DNA of 6,299 nt, from positions 1 through 6,299 of the forward strand of contig CAMJYF010000120.1 in NCBI GenBank assembly GCA_946409885.1, read 5' to 3'. This document shows positions 1 through 5,542 of the stretch, one piece after another; position 1 is the first letter of the stretch; each line of letters starts with the position of its first letter. Both the position numbers and the translations under genes were made by a program. Under the pieces are notes generated by a model. The model made no database searches and was not told the origin of the DNA. It was given only the letters and a program-made list of their open reading frames with translations. The stretch comes from an uncultured Clostridia bacterium. GTDB taxonomy: Bacteria > Bacillota > Clostridia > Oscillospirales > Acutalibacteraceae.

Positions 1-48
1 TCGCCAAATCCCTGTTTGCCGTTATCCCACAAAAATCCGTGATGATCC

Positions 49-94
49 AAAAAAACAGCGATCCCTGCCCGCCGCGGCAAAGATCGCTTTTTTT
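49..94. terminator. Bidirectional intrinsic terminator
   Basis: An interrupted hairpin has outer arms AGCGATC (57-63) and GATCGCT (82-88), a small internal loop (CC against AA), and inner arms TGCC (66-69) and GGCA (76-79) around a six-base loop. It is flanked by a run of seven A (49-55) on the left and seven T (88-94) on the right, so it reads as stem plus U-tract on both strands. On the minus strand it lies 11 bases after the TAA of the dockerin gene and should end that transcript. On the plus strand it could end a gene entering from the left, but no such gene can be supported in positions 1-48. Confidence 0.88.
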
Positions 95-105
95 GCGTTT
101 ATGTT

Positions 106-2283
106 TTATGCTGTGGGTTTCCACTCATAGACCCACACGGTCTGTGCGCCGCTGGAGGAGAAATAGATCCCGATCCGCCGGCTGCCATCCTCCATGGTCT
201 TCGCTTTTTCCGCGTCCGGTTCTCCGAAGGTATGGGCCACGTTCAGCGAGGCGCTCTGAGGAGGATCCCTGTCAAACAGGCTCGGCGCCTTAACCTCGCA
301 GCTGCTTGTCTTGTTATCCGTGGGAGAGTAAAACAGGCAGTAGCCGGGGCCGATGGAGGATCGTTTGCAGTCCGGGTAATCGCTCCGCACAAGAGTGGAA
401 AGCGAAAAGCCGCCGAAGCGGGTTCCCGCGGCGCCGTCCAGCTTGACGGAGGCAGTCATGCTGACGGTATCCCCGGGGCGGATGACGGCGGGCGGCGCGG
501 TGCAGGCCGCGCTAAAGGAGACGTATTCATAGCCGTCTTTGCCGTTGTAGGAGACGGTTTTCGCGTGCGCGCCTGGCGTAGCGGTATAGGTATAGGTGTA
601 GTCGCCGGGGTCCTTCGGGATGATGGAGTCCTGAACGTCCACCCGCGTCTCCACCAGCACCCAGGCGGCCTGGGCTTCGTCGGCGGGGGCCTCCAGCAGC
701 CCCTCGCTGCGCAGCCATTCATAGAATTTGTCGCGGTGCTTCGGGCCGTTGGAGACCCAGCGGAAGACGGCGTCCAGCAAAAATTCCTCGTCCGTAGCAA
801 AGTCATAGTTTTTTCCCTTGCGCAGTTTGCCGTCCACCGTCAGCATCTCCCGCAGGGACGCCCGGATGCGGCGCAGGGAGTTGAGCCGTTCCGTCAGCGA
901 GGGCGTGGCGGAAAAACCGTTGTCGCGGCCCCAATAATGCGTGCTCAGCAGGTTGTTGTCCTTCCAGGCGGCCACCACCTTTGCCATTTCGGCCTTTTCC
1001 TTTTTGATCCTCTCTTCATTATCGATGCGCTGGTTGAACAGGGCGCGGATGTCTTGTGCCGTGACGCCTTTCCGGCTCAGCCAGTGGGTGGCGCCGTACA
1101 TCTGGATGTAGACGGTGTTCCAGTCGTCGTTGCTGATGTTCTTTCCGCCCAGCTTCTTGAAGGTCTCAAACTGCTCGTTCATGGTGTTGTCAGCCCAGAT
1201 ATCGGCCATCTTTACCGTCAGCCCCGCGAATTTGTCCGCATAGTTGACGGCGGGGAACATATTTTTTTCGATGCTCTTGACGATCTCCAGCGTCGCCTCG
1301 GCATAGTTGCCCTTTTTGACGCCCTCCTTCACCAGCGCGGCGTGGTCGCCGACGGACTGGGTCAGGATCTGGTCGTCCTTGCCCGTCAGCACCTTGCCGA
1401 GGATGTATTCGCCCGCGCCGTTGACCACCTTGGCCTTCAGCGTTTCCATATCGCCGTCCGCGGCGGCGGTCAGGATCTCGCCCTTTGTGTCGTGGGAGAG
1501 GAGATAGCGCACGATCGCGCCGCCGTACTGATTCGCGCCGAGCCCCGCGCTGTTCATGGCGTCGTCCACCATGGTGCGCAGGTTCGGGGTGATCTCTTCC
1601 TCCGCGATGTTCCGCGTCACGTCCTGGGCCGCCGCCCGTTCACACCAGACGTCGATCAGCTGCTCGTCGGTCAGCTTTGCCACGCCGAACAGGCTGAAAT
1701 GCAGGGTCCGGAAGCTGATGGCGCGCTGTTCCAGCTTGTCGGGGTCGGGCAGGTAGATAAAGGGCTCGCCGTCTCCATTGAACCCGATGCCGACAAGGGA
1801 CAGCTTTTCCTCTTCCGTAAAGTCCCTGTCGGAGCTGAAACTGATCTCATAGTAGTCGTCCAGCACAGCGTGATCCGCCACGTCGGTGTAATAGTCCGCC
1901 AGCACCTGGATCTGATATCCGGCGGAATCGTAAGGCCTGCGTTCCTCCGCGGAGAGGATCCGCGAGCCAAACTGCACCGGGTCAACGTCCTGCAGTGTTT
2001 CCAGATTGACCGACGAGCGCAGAATGAGCCGCGCGTCGGCGGCGGTGACGGTCCTGTCCCGGTCTACGTCGGCGCTTTTGAACTGGCCAACGGTGAGCGT
2101 CTCCAGCGAGACGGAGGCCCGCAGGGCCAGCCGCGCGTCGTCGGACCCCACCTGCCCGTCAAAGTTCACGTCGCCTGCCGTCAATTCACCCGCCGCCGCG
2201 GCGGAAACGCGCAGCGGCGCGAGGGACAGCAGGAGCAGCAGGGATAATACCAATGCCATCGTTTTGATCGTGATTCGTTTCAT
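106..2283 (-). CDS. Secreted protein with N-terminal type I dockerin and uncharacterised domains
   Basis: This encodes 725 residues. Residues 1-28 are a classic signal peptide (MKRITIK, a leucine-rich core, then VSA before AAA). Directly after it is a duplicated dockerin calcium motif: repeat 1 at about 37-61 (D38, N40, D42, D49) and repeat 2 at about 71-95 (D72, D74, D76, D83). Both carry the DARLxLRxSVxLETL helix, so calcium-dependent binding to a cohesin-type partner outside the cell is the family expectation. Residues 105-203 look beta-rich and end in a TLHFSLFGVA stretch like those in bacterial surface proteins. Residues 205-530 look mainly helical and match nothing I can name. Residues 540-725 look like a beta-sandwich with cysteines 594, 639, 649 and 662, ending VWVYEWKPTA. 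No catalytic motif is evident. The start at 2283 is chosen because AGGAGG sits 7 bases upstream and the signal peptide begins there; the longer reading frame back to 2397 crosses the promoter. The dockerin is at the N-terminus, whereas most cellulosomal enzymes carry it at the C-terminus. The function is unknown. It has its own promoter and terminator, so it is probably monocistronic. Confidence 0.9.
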   Translation of the reverse strand: MKRITIKTMALVLSLLLLLSLAPLRVSAAAAGELTAGDVNFDGQVGSDDARLALRASVSLETLTVGQFKSADVDRDRTVTAADARLILRSSVNLETLQDVDPVQFGSRILSAEERRPYDSAGYQIQVLADYYTDVADHAVLDDYYEISFSSDRDFTEEEKLSLVGIGFNGDGEPFIYLPDPDKLEQRAISFRTLHFSLFGVAKLTDEQLIDVWCERAAAQDVTRNIAEEEITPNLRTMVDDAMNSAGLGANQYGGAIVRYLLSHDTKGEILTAAADGDMETLKAKVVNGAGEYILGKVLTGKDDQILTQSVGDHAALVKEGVKKGNYAEATLEIVKSIEKNMFPAVNYADKFAGLTVKMADIWADNTMNEQFETFKKLGGKNISNDDWNTVYIQMYGATHWLSRKGVTAQDIRALFNQRIDNEERIKKEKAEMAKVVAAWKDNNLLSTHYWGRDNGFSATPSLTERLNSLRRIRASLREMLTVDGKLRKGKNYDFATDEEFLLDAVFRWVSNGPKHRDKFYEWLRSEGLLEAPADEAQAAWVLVETRVDVQDSIIPKDPGDYTYTYTATPGAHAKTVSYNGKDGYEYVSFSAACTAPPAVIRPGDTVSMTASVKLDGAAGTRFGGFSLSTLVRSDYPDCKRSSIGPGYCLFYSPTDNKTSSCEVKAPSLFDRDPPQSASLNVAHTFGEPDAEKAKTMEDGSRRIGIYFSSSGAQTVWVYEWKPTA

Positions 2284-2290
2284 GGTCAGA

Positions 2291-2296
2291 CCTCCT
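2291..2296 (-). promoter_or_regulatory. Ribosome binding site of the dockerin gene
   Basis: Perfect AGGAGG on the minus strand, 7 bases before the ATG at 2283. It settles the start codon in favour of the one preceding the signal peptide. Confidence 0.9.
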
Positions 2297-2306
2297 GTTT
2301 CAACTG

Positions 2307-2330
2307 GAAAAAAGGGATGCGCCTTTTTTC
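2307..2330 (-). other. Leader hairpin at the 5' end of the dockerin mRNA
   Basis: A perfect 9-bp inverted repeat, GAAAAAAGG (2307-2315) and CCTTTTTTC (2322-2330), surrounds a six-base loop. With the promoter at 2339-2367 the transcript should begin near 2332, so the stem would occupy almost the first bases of the RNA, ending 10 bases before the AGGAGG. Such 5' stems can protect mRNA from decay; it could also be an operator or a weak attenuator. The inverted repeat is seen directly; the role is inferred. Confidence 0.5.
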
Positions 2331-2338
2331 TTGATTTG

Positions 2339-2367
2339 AATATAGCATATGCCTGCCGCGGAGTCAA
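2339..2367 (-). promoter_or_regulatory. Sigma-70 type promoter of the dockerin gene
   Basis: On the minus strand the -35 is TTGACT (2367-2362), followed by a 17-base spacer and the -10 TATATT (2344-2339). Each hexamer differs from consensus at one position. Transcription should start near 2332, about 49 bases before the ATG at 2283. The upstream neighbour is closed by a terminator at 2399-2438, so the dockerin gene should depend on this promoter. Confidence 0.82.
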
Positions 2368-2398
2368 TAGAAAACGGACAAATGAATAAAAATACATA

Positions 2399-2438
2399 CA
2401 AAAACAGCCGAAAGAACGGTTCCCGTTCTCTCAGCTGT
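2399..2438 (-). terminator. Intrinsic terminator after the radical SAM gene
   Basis: On the plus strand the arms are 2404-2419 and 2423-2438, with a three-base loop. The core AGAACGG/CCGTTCT is perfect, then come GA/TC and ACAGC/GCTGT, separated by two single mismatches. Read on the minus strand, the stem is followed by five T and then a T-rich stretch. It lies 77 bases after the radical SAM stop codon and upstream of the dockerin promoter, separating the two genes into distinct units. Confidence 0.82.
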
Positions 2439-2514
2439 CTGCCTTTGAATATGCAGATGAGGCACCCGCCGCGATCGCCGGAAGTCGGACCCGACGCGGT
2501 CGGCCGGGCCGCCA

Positions 2515-3930
2515 TTACTGCCGTTTCGCCTTACCGTTATCCCGGTAATACTGGGTGTGGGTGATGGGGTGGGTGGTGGTGCTCCAGATCTCGTCCGCCA
2601 CGGGCTGCCATTCGTAGGCGAACTCGTCGCAGCGGCCGCAGAGGGTATCCACGTCCTCTTCCATGATCAGGTTGGTGGATTTTGCCCCGGTCTTTTTTAC
2701 GATGGCCCGCAGCTTTTCCGGGTTTTCCAGCATGGGGCAGGGGCGCAGATGGTTGTCGTTGAAGGGCTGTCCCTTGCGGTATTCCATGAACAGCGGGTTT
2801 TGCAGCGCCTGCAGCACTGTGTGGGTGCGGATGTTGGCGTCGGAATAGTGGATGAACACGCAGGGCTCAATATCGCCTGCGGAGTTGACGTGGAAGTAGT
2901 TGCGCCCCGCCGCGATGCAGCCGCCCACATACTCGCCGTCGTCCTGGAAGTCGATGACCATGATGGGCTTGCCGGTGGCGGAGTTGCGCATCTTCCGCAG
3001 CCAGAAGTACATCATCTTCCGCTGGGCCGGGGTGGGGATCAAGTCCTTATCCGCCGTATGGCCCACGGGCATATAGTTGAAGTACCAGGCGTATTTCACG
3101 CCCAGGGCGATCATGGTATCGATAAACGCCTCGCTGGTGACGGATTCCACGTTTTTGCGGGTATAGCACACGGAGATGCCGAACAGGCACCGGTGCTTTT
3201 TCAGGGTCTGCATGGCCTGCACCGTGCGCTCGTAGGCGCCCTCGCCCCGGCGGTAGTCGTTGCTGGGGGCGTCGCCCTCAATGCTCAGGGCAAAGGCCAG
3301 GTTGCCCACCCGCTTTACCTCCTCGCAAAAGGCGTCGTCGATCAGCGTGCCGTTGGTGTAGGCCATAAAGGCGCAGTCGGGGTTATCCTCGCACAGGCGA
3401 AGGATATCGTCCTTGCGGATCAGCGGCTCGCCGCCGGTGAACATATAAAAATGGGTGCCCAGCTCCTTGGCCTGGCTGATGACAGACTGCATCTCCTCCA
3501 GGCTCAGGCTCTGGTGGTGGCCGTATTCCGCCGCCCAGCAGCCCTTGCACTTCAGGTTGCAGGCGCTGGTGGGATCAATGAGGATCTGCCACGGGATGTT
3601 GCAGTTGTACTTCTCCCGGTTGGCGCGCACCTCCTTGGTGCCGAAGTAACCGGCCTCCACGCCAAGCGACAGCAGCATGTGCCTTAAAATGCCCCGGTCG
3701 ATATCCTTCAGCATCCCCTTGGCCAGGATGGTATAGATGTTGTTGGGGTCGGCGGCGCCCGCCTTCAGCTTGGCGAAATTTTCCTTGGGGAAAATGCTGT
3801 CGCCGATGATCTTTTCCGCGCCCTCCACGATCTTTACCAGATTGGTTTCGGGATCCTTGTCAATGTATCGGAAGATCAGGTCCAGCGCCGTGCCGGCCGC
3901 CGATACCACCGCTTTCTTTTTGATGGACAT
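2515..3930 (-). CDS. Radical SAM protein with SPASM/twitch-like C-terminal region
   Basis: A 471-residue cytoplasmic iron-sulfur enzyme. After a mostly helical N-terminal extension of about 115 residues, the radical SAM motif CNLKCKGCW supplies C124, C128 and C131 (CxxxCxxC), which bind the 4Fe-4S cluster that cleaves S-adenosylmethionine. GGEP (166-169) is the usual SAM-contacting motif, and SIEG (216-219) and GIS (251-253) fit later strands of the barrel. The C-terminal part has C338 (GGCIAAGR) and C357 (GDIEPC) in the spacing typical of SPASM/twitch domains, then C398, C431 and C434, so at least one auxiliary cluster is likely. SPASM proteins often modify peptides or mature other enzymes, but the substrate cannot be read here, and no precursor peptide gene is seen nearby. 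The start at 3930 is chosen because AGGGGG lies 9 bases upstream and two promoters lie just beyond; the frame extends open to 4155 but crosses those promoters. It is divergent from the GDPD-like gene, with 245 bases between the starts. Confidence 0.93.
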   Translation of the reverse strand: MSIKKKAVVSAAGTALDLIFRYIDKDPETNLVKIVEGAEKIIGDSIFPKENFAKLKAGAADPNNIYTILAKGMLKDIDRGILRHMLLSLGVEAGYFGTKEVRANREKYNCNIPWQILIDPTSACNLKCKGCWAAEYGHHQSLSLEEMQSVISQAKELGTHFYMFTGGEPLIRKDDILRLCEDNPDCAFMAYTNGTLIDDAFCEEVKRVGNLAFALSIEGDAPSNDYRRGEGAYERTVQAMQTLKKHRCLFGISVCYTRKNVESVTSEAFIDTMIALGVKYAWYFNYMPVGHTADKDLIPTPAQRKMMYFWLRKMRNSATGKPIMVIDFQDDGEYVGGCIAAGRNYFHVNSAGDIEPCVFIHYSDANIRTHTVLQALQNPLFMEYRKGQPFNDNHLRPCPMLENPEKLRAIVKKTGAKSTNLIMEEDVDTLCGRCDEFAYEWQPVADEIWSTTTHPITHTQYYRDNGKAKRQ

Positions 3931-3939
3931 AGTTCTGTT

Positions 3940-3945
3940 CCCCCT
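3940..3945 (-). promoter_or_regulatory. Ribosome binding site of the radical SAM gene
   Basis: AGGGGG on the minus strand, 9 bases before the ATG at 3930. It supports this start over the upstream in-frame ATG near 4155, which lies beyond both predicted promoters. Confidence 0.8.
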
Positions 3946-3962
3946 GTTTTGCCGAACAGCAA

Positions 3963-3979
3963 ACTTACCTACTGTAAGT
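3963..3979. promoter_or_regulatory. Operator-like inverted repeat on the proximal radical SAM promoter
   Basis: A perfect 6-5-6 dyad, ACTTAC-N5-GTAAGT, overlaps the last three bases of the proximal -10 (3977-3982) and covers the expected start site near 3970. This is a typical place for a repressor to block RNA polymerase. The TTAC-N5-GTAA core resembles sites I recall for some DUF24/HxlR-type redox or quinone-sensing repressors, but no regulator gene is in the window, so the identity of the binding protein is a guess. Confidence 0.5.
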
Positions 3980-4005
3980 ATAGCGCAAAAAACGCGCCGT
4001 GTAAA
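3977..4005 (-). promoter_or_regulatory. Proximal sigma-70 promoter of the radical SAM gene
   Basis: On the minus strand: -35 TTTACA (4005-4000), a 17-base spacer, and -10 TATACT (3982-3977). Each hexamer has five of six consensus bases. The predicted start near 3970 gives a leader of about 40 bases before the ATG at 3930. Confidence 0.78.
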
Positions 4006-4060
4006 TAAGAAGATTGAATTCGTGAGAAATAATACCCGATTTTTGATCGTTTCAGGCCCG

Positions 4061-4089
4061 ATTGTAAAAATTAGGCTTGTTTCTGTCAA
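4061..4089 (-). promoter_or_regulatory. Distal sigma-70 promoter of the radical SAM gene
   Basis: On the minus strand: perfect -35 TTGACA (4089-4084), a 17-base spacer, and -10 TACAAT (4066-4061, five of six). The predicted start is near 4054. By consensus this is the strongest promoter in the window. Its transcript would read through the proximal promoter and the 3963-3979 dyad before the gene, so it would give a longer leader that contains the dyad as RNA. Confidence 0.7.
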
Positions 4090-4128
4090 TTTTGTGTGGT
4101 AGTATTTACGATAGAAAAGTGTTACAAT
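4077..4128 (+). promoter_or_regulatory. Candidate promoter(s) of the GDPD-like gene
   Basis: Two overlapping possibilities are visible. The first is TTGTTT (4077-4082), a 17-base spacer and TAGTAT (4100-4105) preceded by TGG, an extended -10. The second is TACAAT (4123-4128) preceded by TGT, also an extended -10 but lacking a good -35. The first overlaps the distal radical SAM promoter on the opposite strand, so the two polymerases could compete. Which one is used cannot be decided from sequence. Confidence 0.42.
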
Positions 4129-4132
4129 ACCG

Positions 4133-4149
4133 TTGCCCGGCAAGGGCAA
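4133..4149 (+). other. Inverted repeat in the leader of the GDPD-like gene
   Basis: A perfect 6-5-6 inverted repeat, TTGCCC (4133-4138), five bases, GGGCAA (4144-4149). It begins 4 bases after the TACAAT at 4123-4128, so it would form the very 5' end of a transcript from that site or act as an operator for either promoter. The pairing is visible; the function is inferred. Confidence 0.4.
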
Positions 4150-4175
4150 TTTCATACGGAACGGAATCCTGCTTT

Positions 4176-5417
4176 ATGAAATCTTTACGAAAACTGATTT
4201 TCCCGCTGCTGGCGGTTTTGCTGGCCGCCGTCTGCCTGGCCCCCTGCGCCTTCGCCGGAGAGGCCGCCGACGCGCTGCGGGACCCGGACGGCCCCCTGGT
4301 GGGCGTCAGCAACCGGGGGCTGCGCCGGGAATATCCCGAAAACTCGCTGACGGGCATTATCGCCGCAGGAAAGACCGGCGTTGGCTATGTGCTGACGGAC
4401 GTGAGAAAAACCGCCGACGGCGTGTTCATCCTCTTCGCGGACGATACCACGGAGCGGATGCTGGACTGCCCGGAGGTGAAAACCGTGGCGGAGACCTCCT
4501 TTGCGGAGCTGACGGAGTACAAGCTGAAGGAATATTCCGGCGGGGCCGGGGCGAAGGGGAGCGAAGAGACGGTCCCCACGCTGGAGCAGGCGCTGGCCGC
4601 CGCTAAGGACAACGGCTTTTCCCTGCTGCTGAAAACGGACGTGTCGCTGCTTTCGGCGCTGTGCGATTACCTGGCCGCGAAGGACAAAACGGGGGATACC
4701 GCCCTGCTGGTGAACGCAAAGGCTTCGGAAATCGCCGCGGCGCTGGCGGGCCGTGAAAACCTGCCGCCGGTGCTGGGCGTCAAGCGCGGCAACGTGATCT
4801 TTTCCGTCTGGTCCTATCTGAAGCAGGCCAAAGAGGGCGGCCTTTCCGGCGTGCAGTTGCAGACCACCAACCGTTACGGGGTCAACTTCCACCAGACGGT
4901 GCTGGGCCGCTTTAAGGGGAACCTGCGCGCCGTGGCGGACCCCACGGATTCCCGCCTGTGCGGGGCAAGGGAAGACAGCGAAAAATGGTGGGACGACCTG
5001 ATTGCCCGGGGCTACTCCGTGATCGTCACGGACGAGGCCGCGCTGTTCGCCGACTATCTGACCCGCAACGACGCGGCGCGGGAGCGGCTGAACGGCCTTT
5101 ATACCCGCTATACCGCCCAGTGGAAGCTGCCGGAAATTGCCTCCCCCCGGTTCAACGACTATCATAAAGCCTATATGGACGCCAAGACCGAGGCGGAACG
5201 GATTTTGTCCGACGCCTCCGTCTCCAACCGGGAGATCAGCGACTGCGCCGCCGCCCTGCAAAAGGCGGTGGACGACATCAACGCCAACTACGGCGCGCTG
5301 GAGCAGGGCAGCGCCGGGCTTACCGTCACCGCGCCCCGCGTCGCCCTGTGCGTGGGGGCCGTGATCGTGGTGGTTGCGGTGCAGGTGTTCTTCTTTAAGA
5401 GAAGGAAAAAGACATAA
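4176..5417 (+). CDS. Membrane-anchored GDPD-like protein, probable pseudoenzyme
   Basis: This encodes 413 residues. A signal peptide spans about 1-28 (KSLRK, hydrophobic core, AFA). Residues 40-297 follow the glycerophosphodiester phosphodiesterase (GDPD) TIM-barrel pattern: an NRG in place of HRG (46-48), PENS (54-57), DVRKTADG (75-82), VPTLEQAL (133-140), LLLK (150-153) and a closing GYSVIVTDEAALFADYL (279-295). In active family members the HRG histidine, the glutamate two before the DV aspartate, the histidine of the HD pair and the glutamate of ExK perform catalysis or bind metal. Here they are N46, L73, A88 and L151; only D75 and K153 remain. Hydrolysis of glycerophosphodiesters is therefore unlikely, and a binding or structural role is inferred. 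Residues about 326-372 form a FIVAR-like helical segment (DAKTEAERIL, AALQKAVDDINANY). A transmembrane helix at about 387-407 with tail KRRKKT anchors it with the bulk outside the cell. The start at 4176 fits the signal peptide, but the ribosome site is weak (only GGAA-like bases about 10 upstream). A repeat separates it from the co-directional YhhN-family gene. Confidence 0.88.
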   Translation: MKSLRKLIFPLLAVLLAAVCLAPCAFAGEAADALRDPDGPLVGVSNRGLRREYPENSLTGIIAAGKTGVGYVLTDVRKTADGVFILFADDTTERMLDCPEVKTVAETSFAELTEYKLKEYSGGAGAKGSEETVPTLEQALAAAKDNGFSLLLKTDVSLLSALCDYLAAKDKTGDTALLVNAKASEIAAALAGRENLPPVLGVKRGNVIFSVWSYLKQAKEGGLSGVQLQTTNRYGVNFHQTVLGRFKGNLRAVADPTDSRLCGAREDSEKWWDDLIARGYSVIVTDEAALFADYLTRNDAARERLNGLYTRYTAQWKLPEIASPRFNDYHKAYMDAKTEAERILSDASVSNREISDCAAALQKAVDDINANYGALEQGSAGLTVTAPRVALCVGAVIVVVAVQVFFFKRRKKT

Positions 5418-5429
5418 GTGTCGTTTTGA

Positions 5430-5542
5430 TAATTGGCAATTAGCAATTAGCAATGTCGGGGCCTGCGGCCGGCATAATAATATAATGGGTAAGGGCGAAG
5501 CCCTTCCATCATTGCACATTGCTGATTGCACATTGCTAATTA
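5430..5542. repeat. Palindromic intergenic repeat (MITE- or REP-like)
   Basis: Terminal arms 5431-5455 and 5517-5541 are inverted copies matching at 21 of 25 positions; two of the four differences are G-U pairs in RNA. The left arm is built of the 7-base unit GCAATTA in tandem, and the right side has two 14-base tandem copies (5511-5524 and 5525-5538) differing at one base. The interior holds a GC-rich stretch with two GGCC (5460-5470), an AT-rich linker (5474-5486) and a strong hairpin AAGGGC-GAA-GCCCTT (5491-5505), extended by ATGG/CCAT (5485-5488 and 5506-5509). There is no open reading frame and no clear target duplication. I recall similar GCAATTA-type repeats between genes in gut clostridia, but this is from memory. 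The folded RNA could slow or end transcription after the GDPD-like gene, although no U-tract follows. Confidence 0.75.

Noticed and set aside
1..48. Possible 3' end of a plus-strand gene entering from the left (frame 1 stops at 40-42, before the terminator)
   Set aside because: Only 13 codons are visible, with no recognisable motif; an open stretch this short is uninformative.
232..2247. A 671-codon open frame on the plus strand, antisense to the dockerin gene
   Set aside because: It lies wholly opposite a gene with a signal peptide, dockerin motifs, promoter and ribosome site. The translation is low-complexity (rich in G, V, R, H, Q) with no recognisable motif, as expected for the mirror frame of a GC-rich gene.
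2284..2397. Upstream extension of the dockerin protein to an ATG at 2397
   Set aside because: The extension would be translated across the predicted promoter and transcription start and would bury the signal peptide. AGGAGG precedes the 2283 start.
2484..2495. Small palindrome GTCGG-AC-CCGAC just after the radical SAM stop
   Set aside because: The two-base loop is too short for a stable hairpin without losing pairs, and there is no U-tract. The terminator at 2399-2438 is much better.
2557..3687. A 376-codon plus-strand frame antisense to the radical SAM gene
   Set aside because: It is the shadow of a clear radical SAM coding sequence. It has no ribosome site, and its biased composition (H, G, V, A, Q) is typical of an antisense frame.
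4035..4063. Direct repeat CCCGATT at 4035-4041 and 4057-4063, 22 bases apart
   Set aside because: The two-helical-turn spacing would suit an activator site, but a 7-base repeat in 245 bases is easily chance and nothing else supports it.
3931..4155. Upstream extension of the radical SAM protein to an ATG near 4155
   Set aside because: The 75 extra codons cross both promoters and the operator-like dyad and have no family similarity that I recognise. AGGGGG precedes the 3930 start.
4185..5531. A 448-codon minus-strand frame opposite the GDPD-like gene
   Set aside because: It starts inside the palindromic repeat, has no motif, and its composition is that of an antisense shadow.
5431..5541. CRISPR array
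   Set aside because: The repeats are short, in tandem or inverted, with no regular unique spacers, and no cas genes are present.
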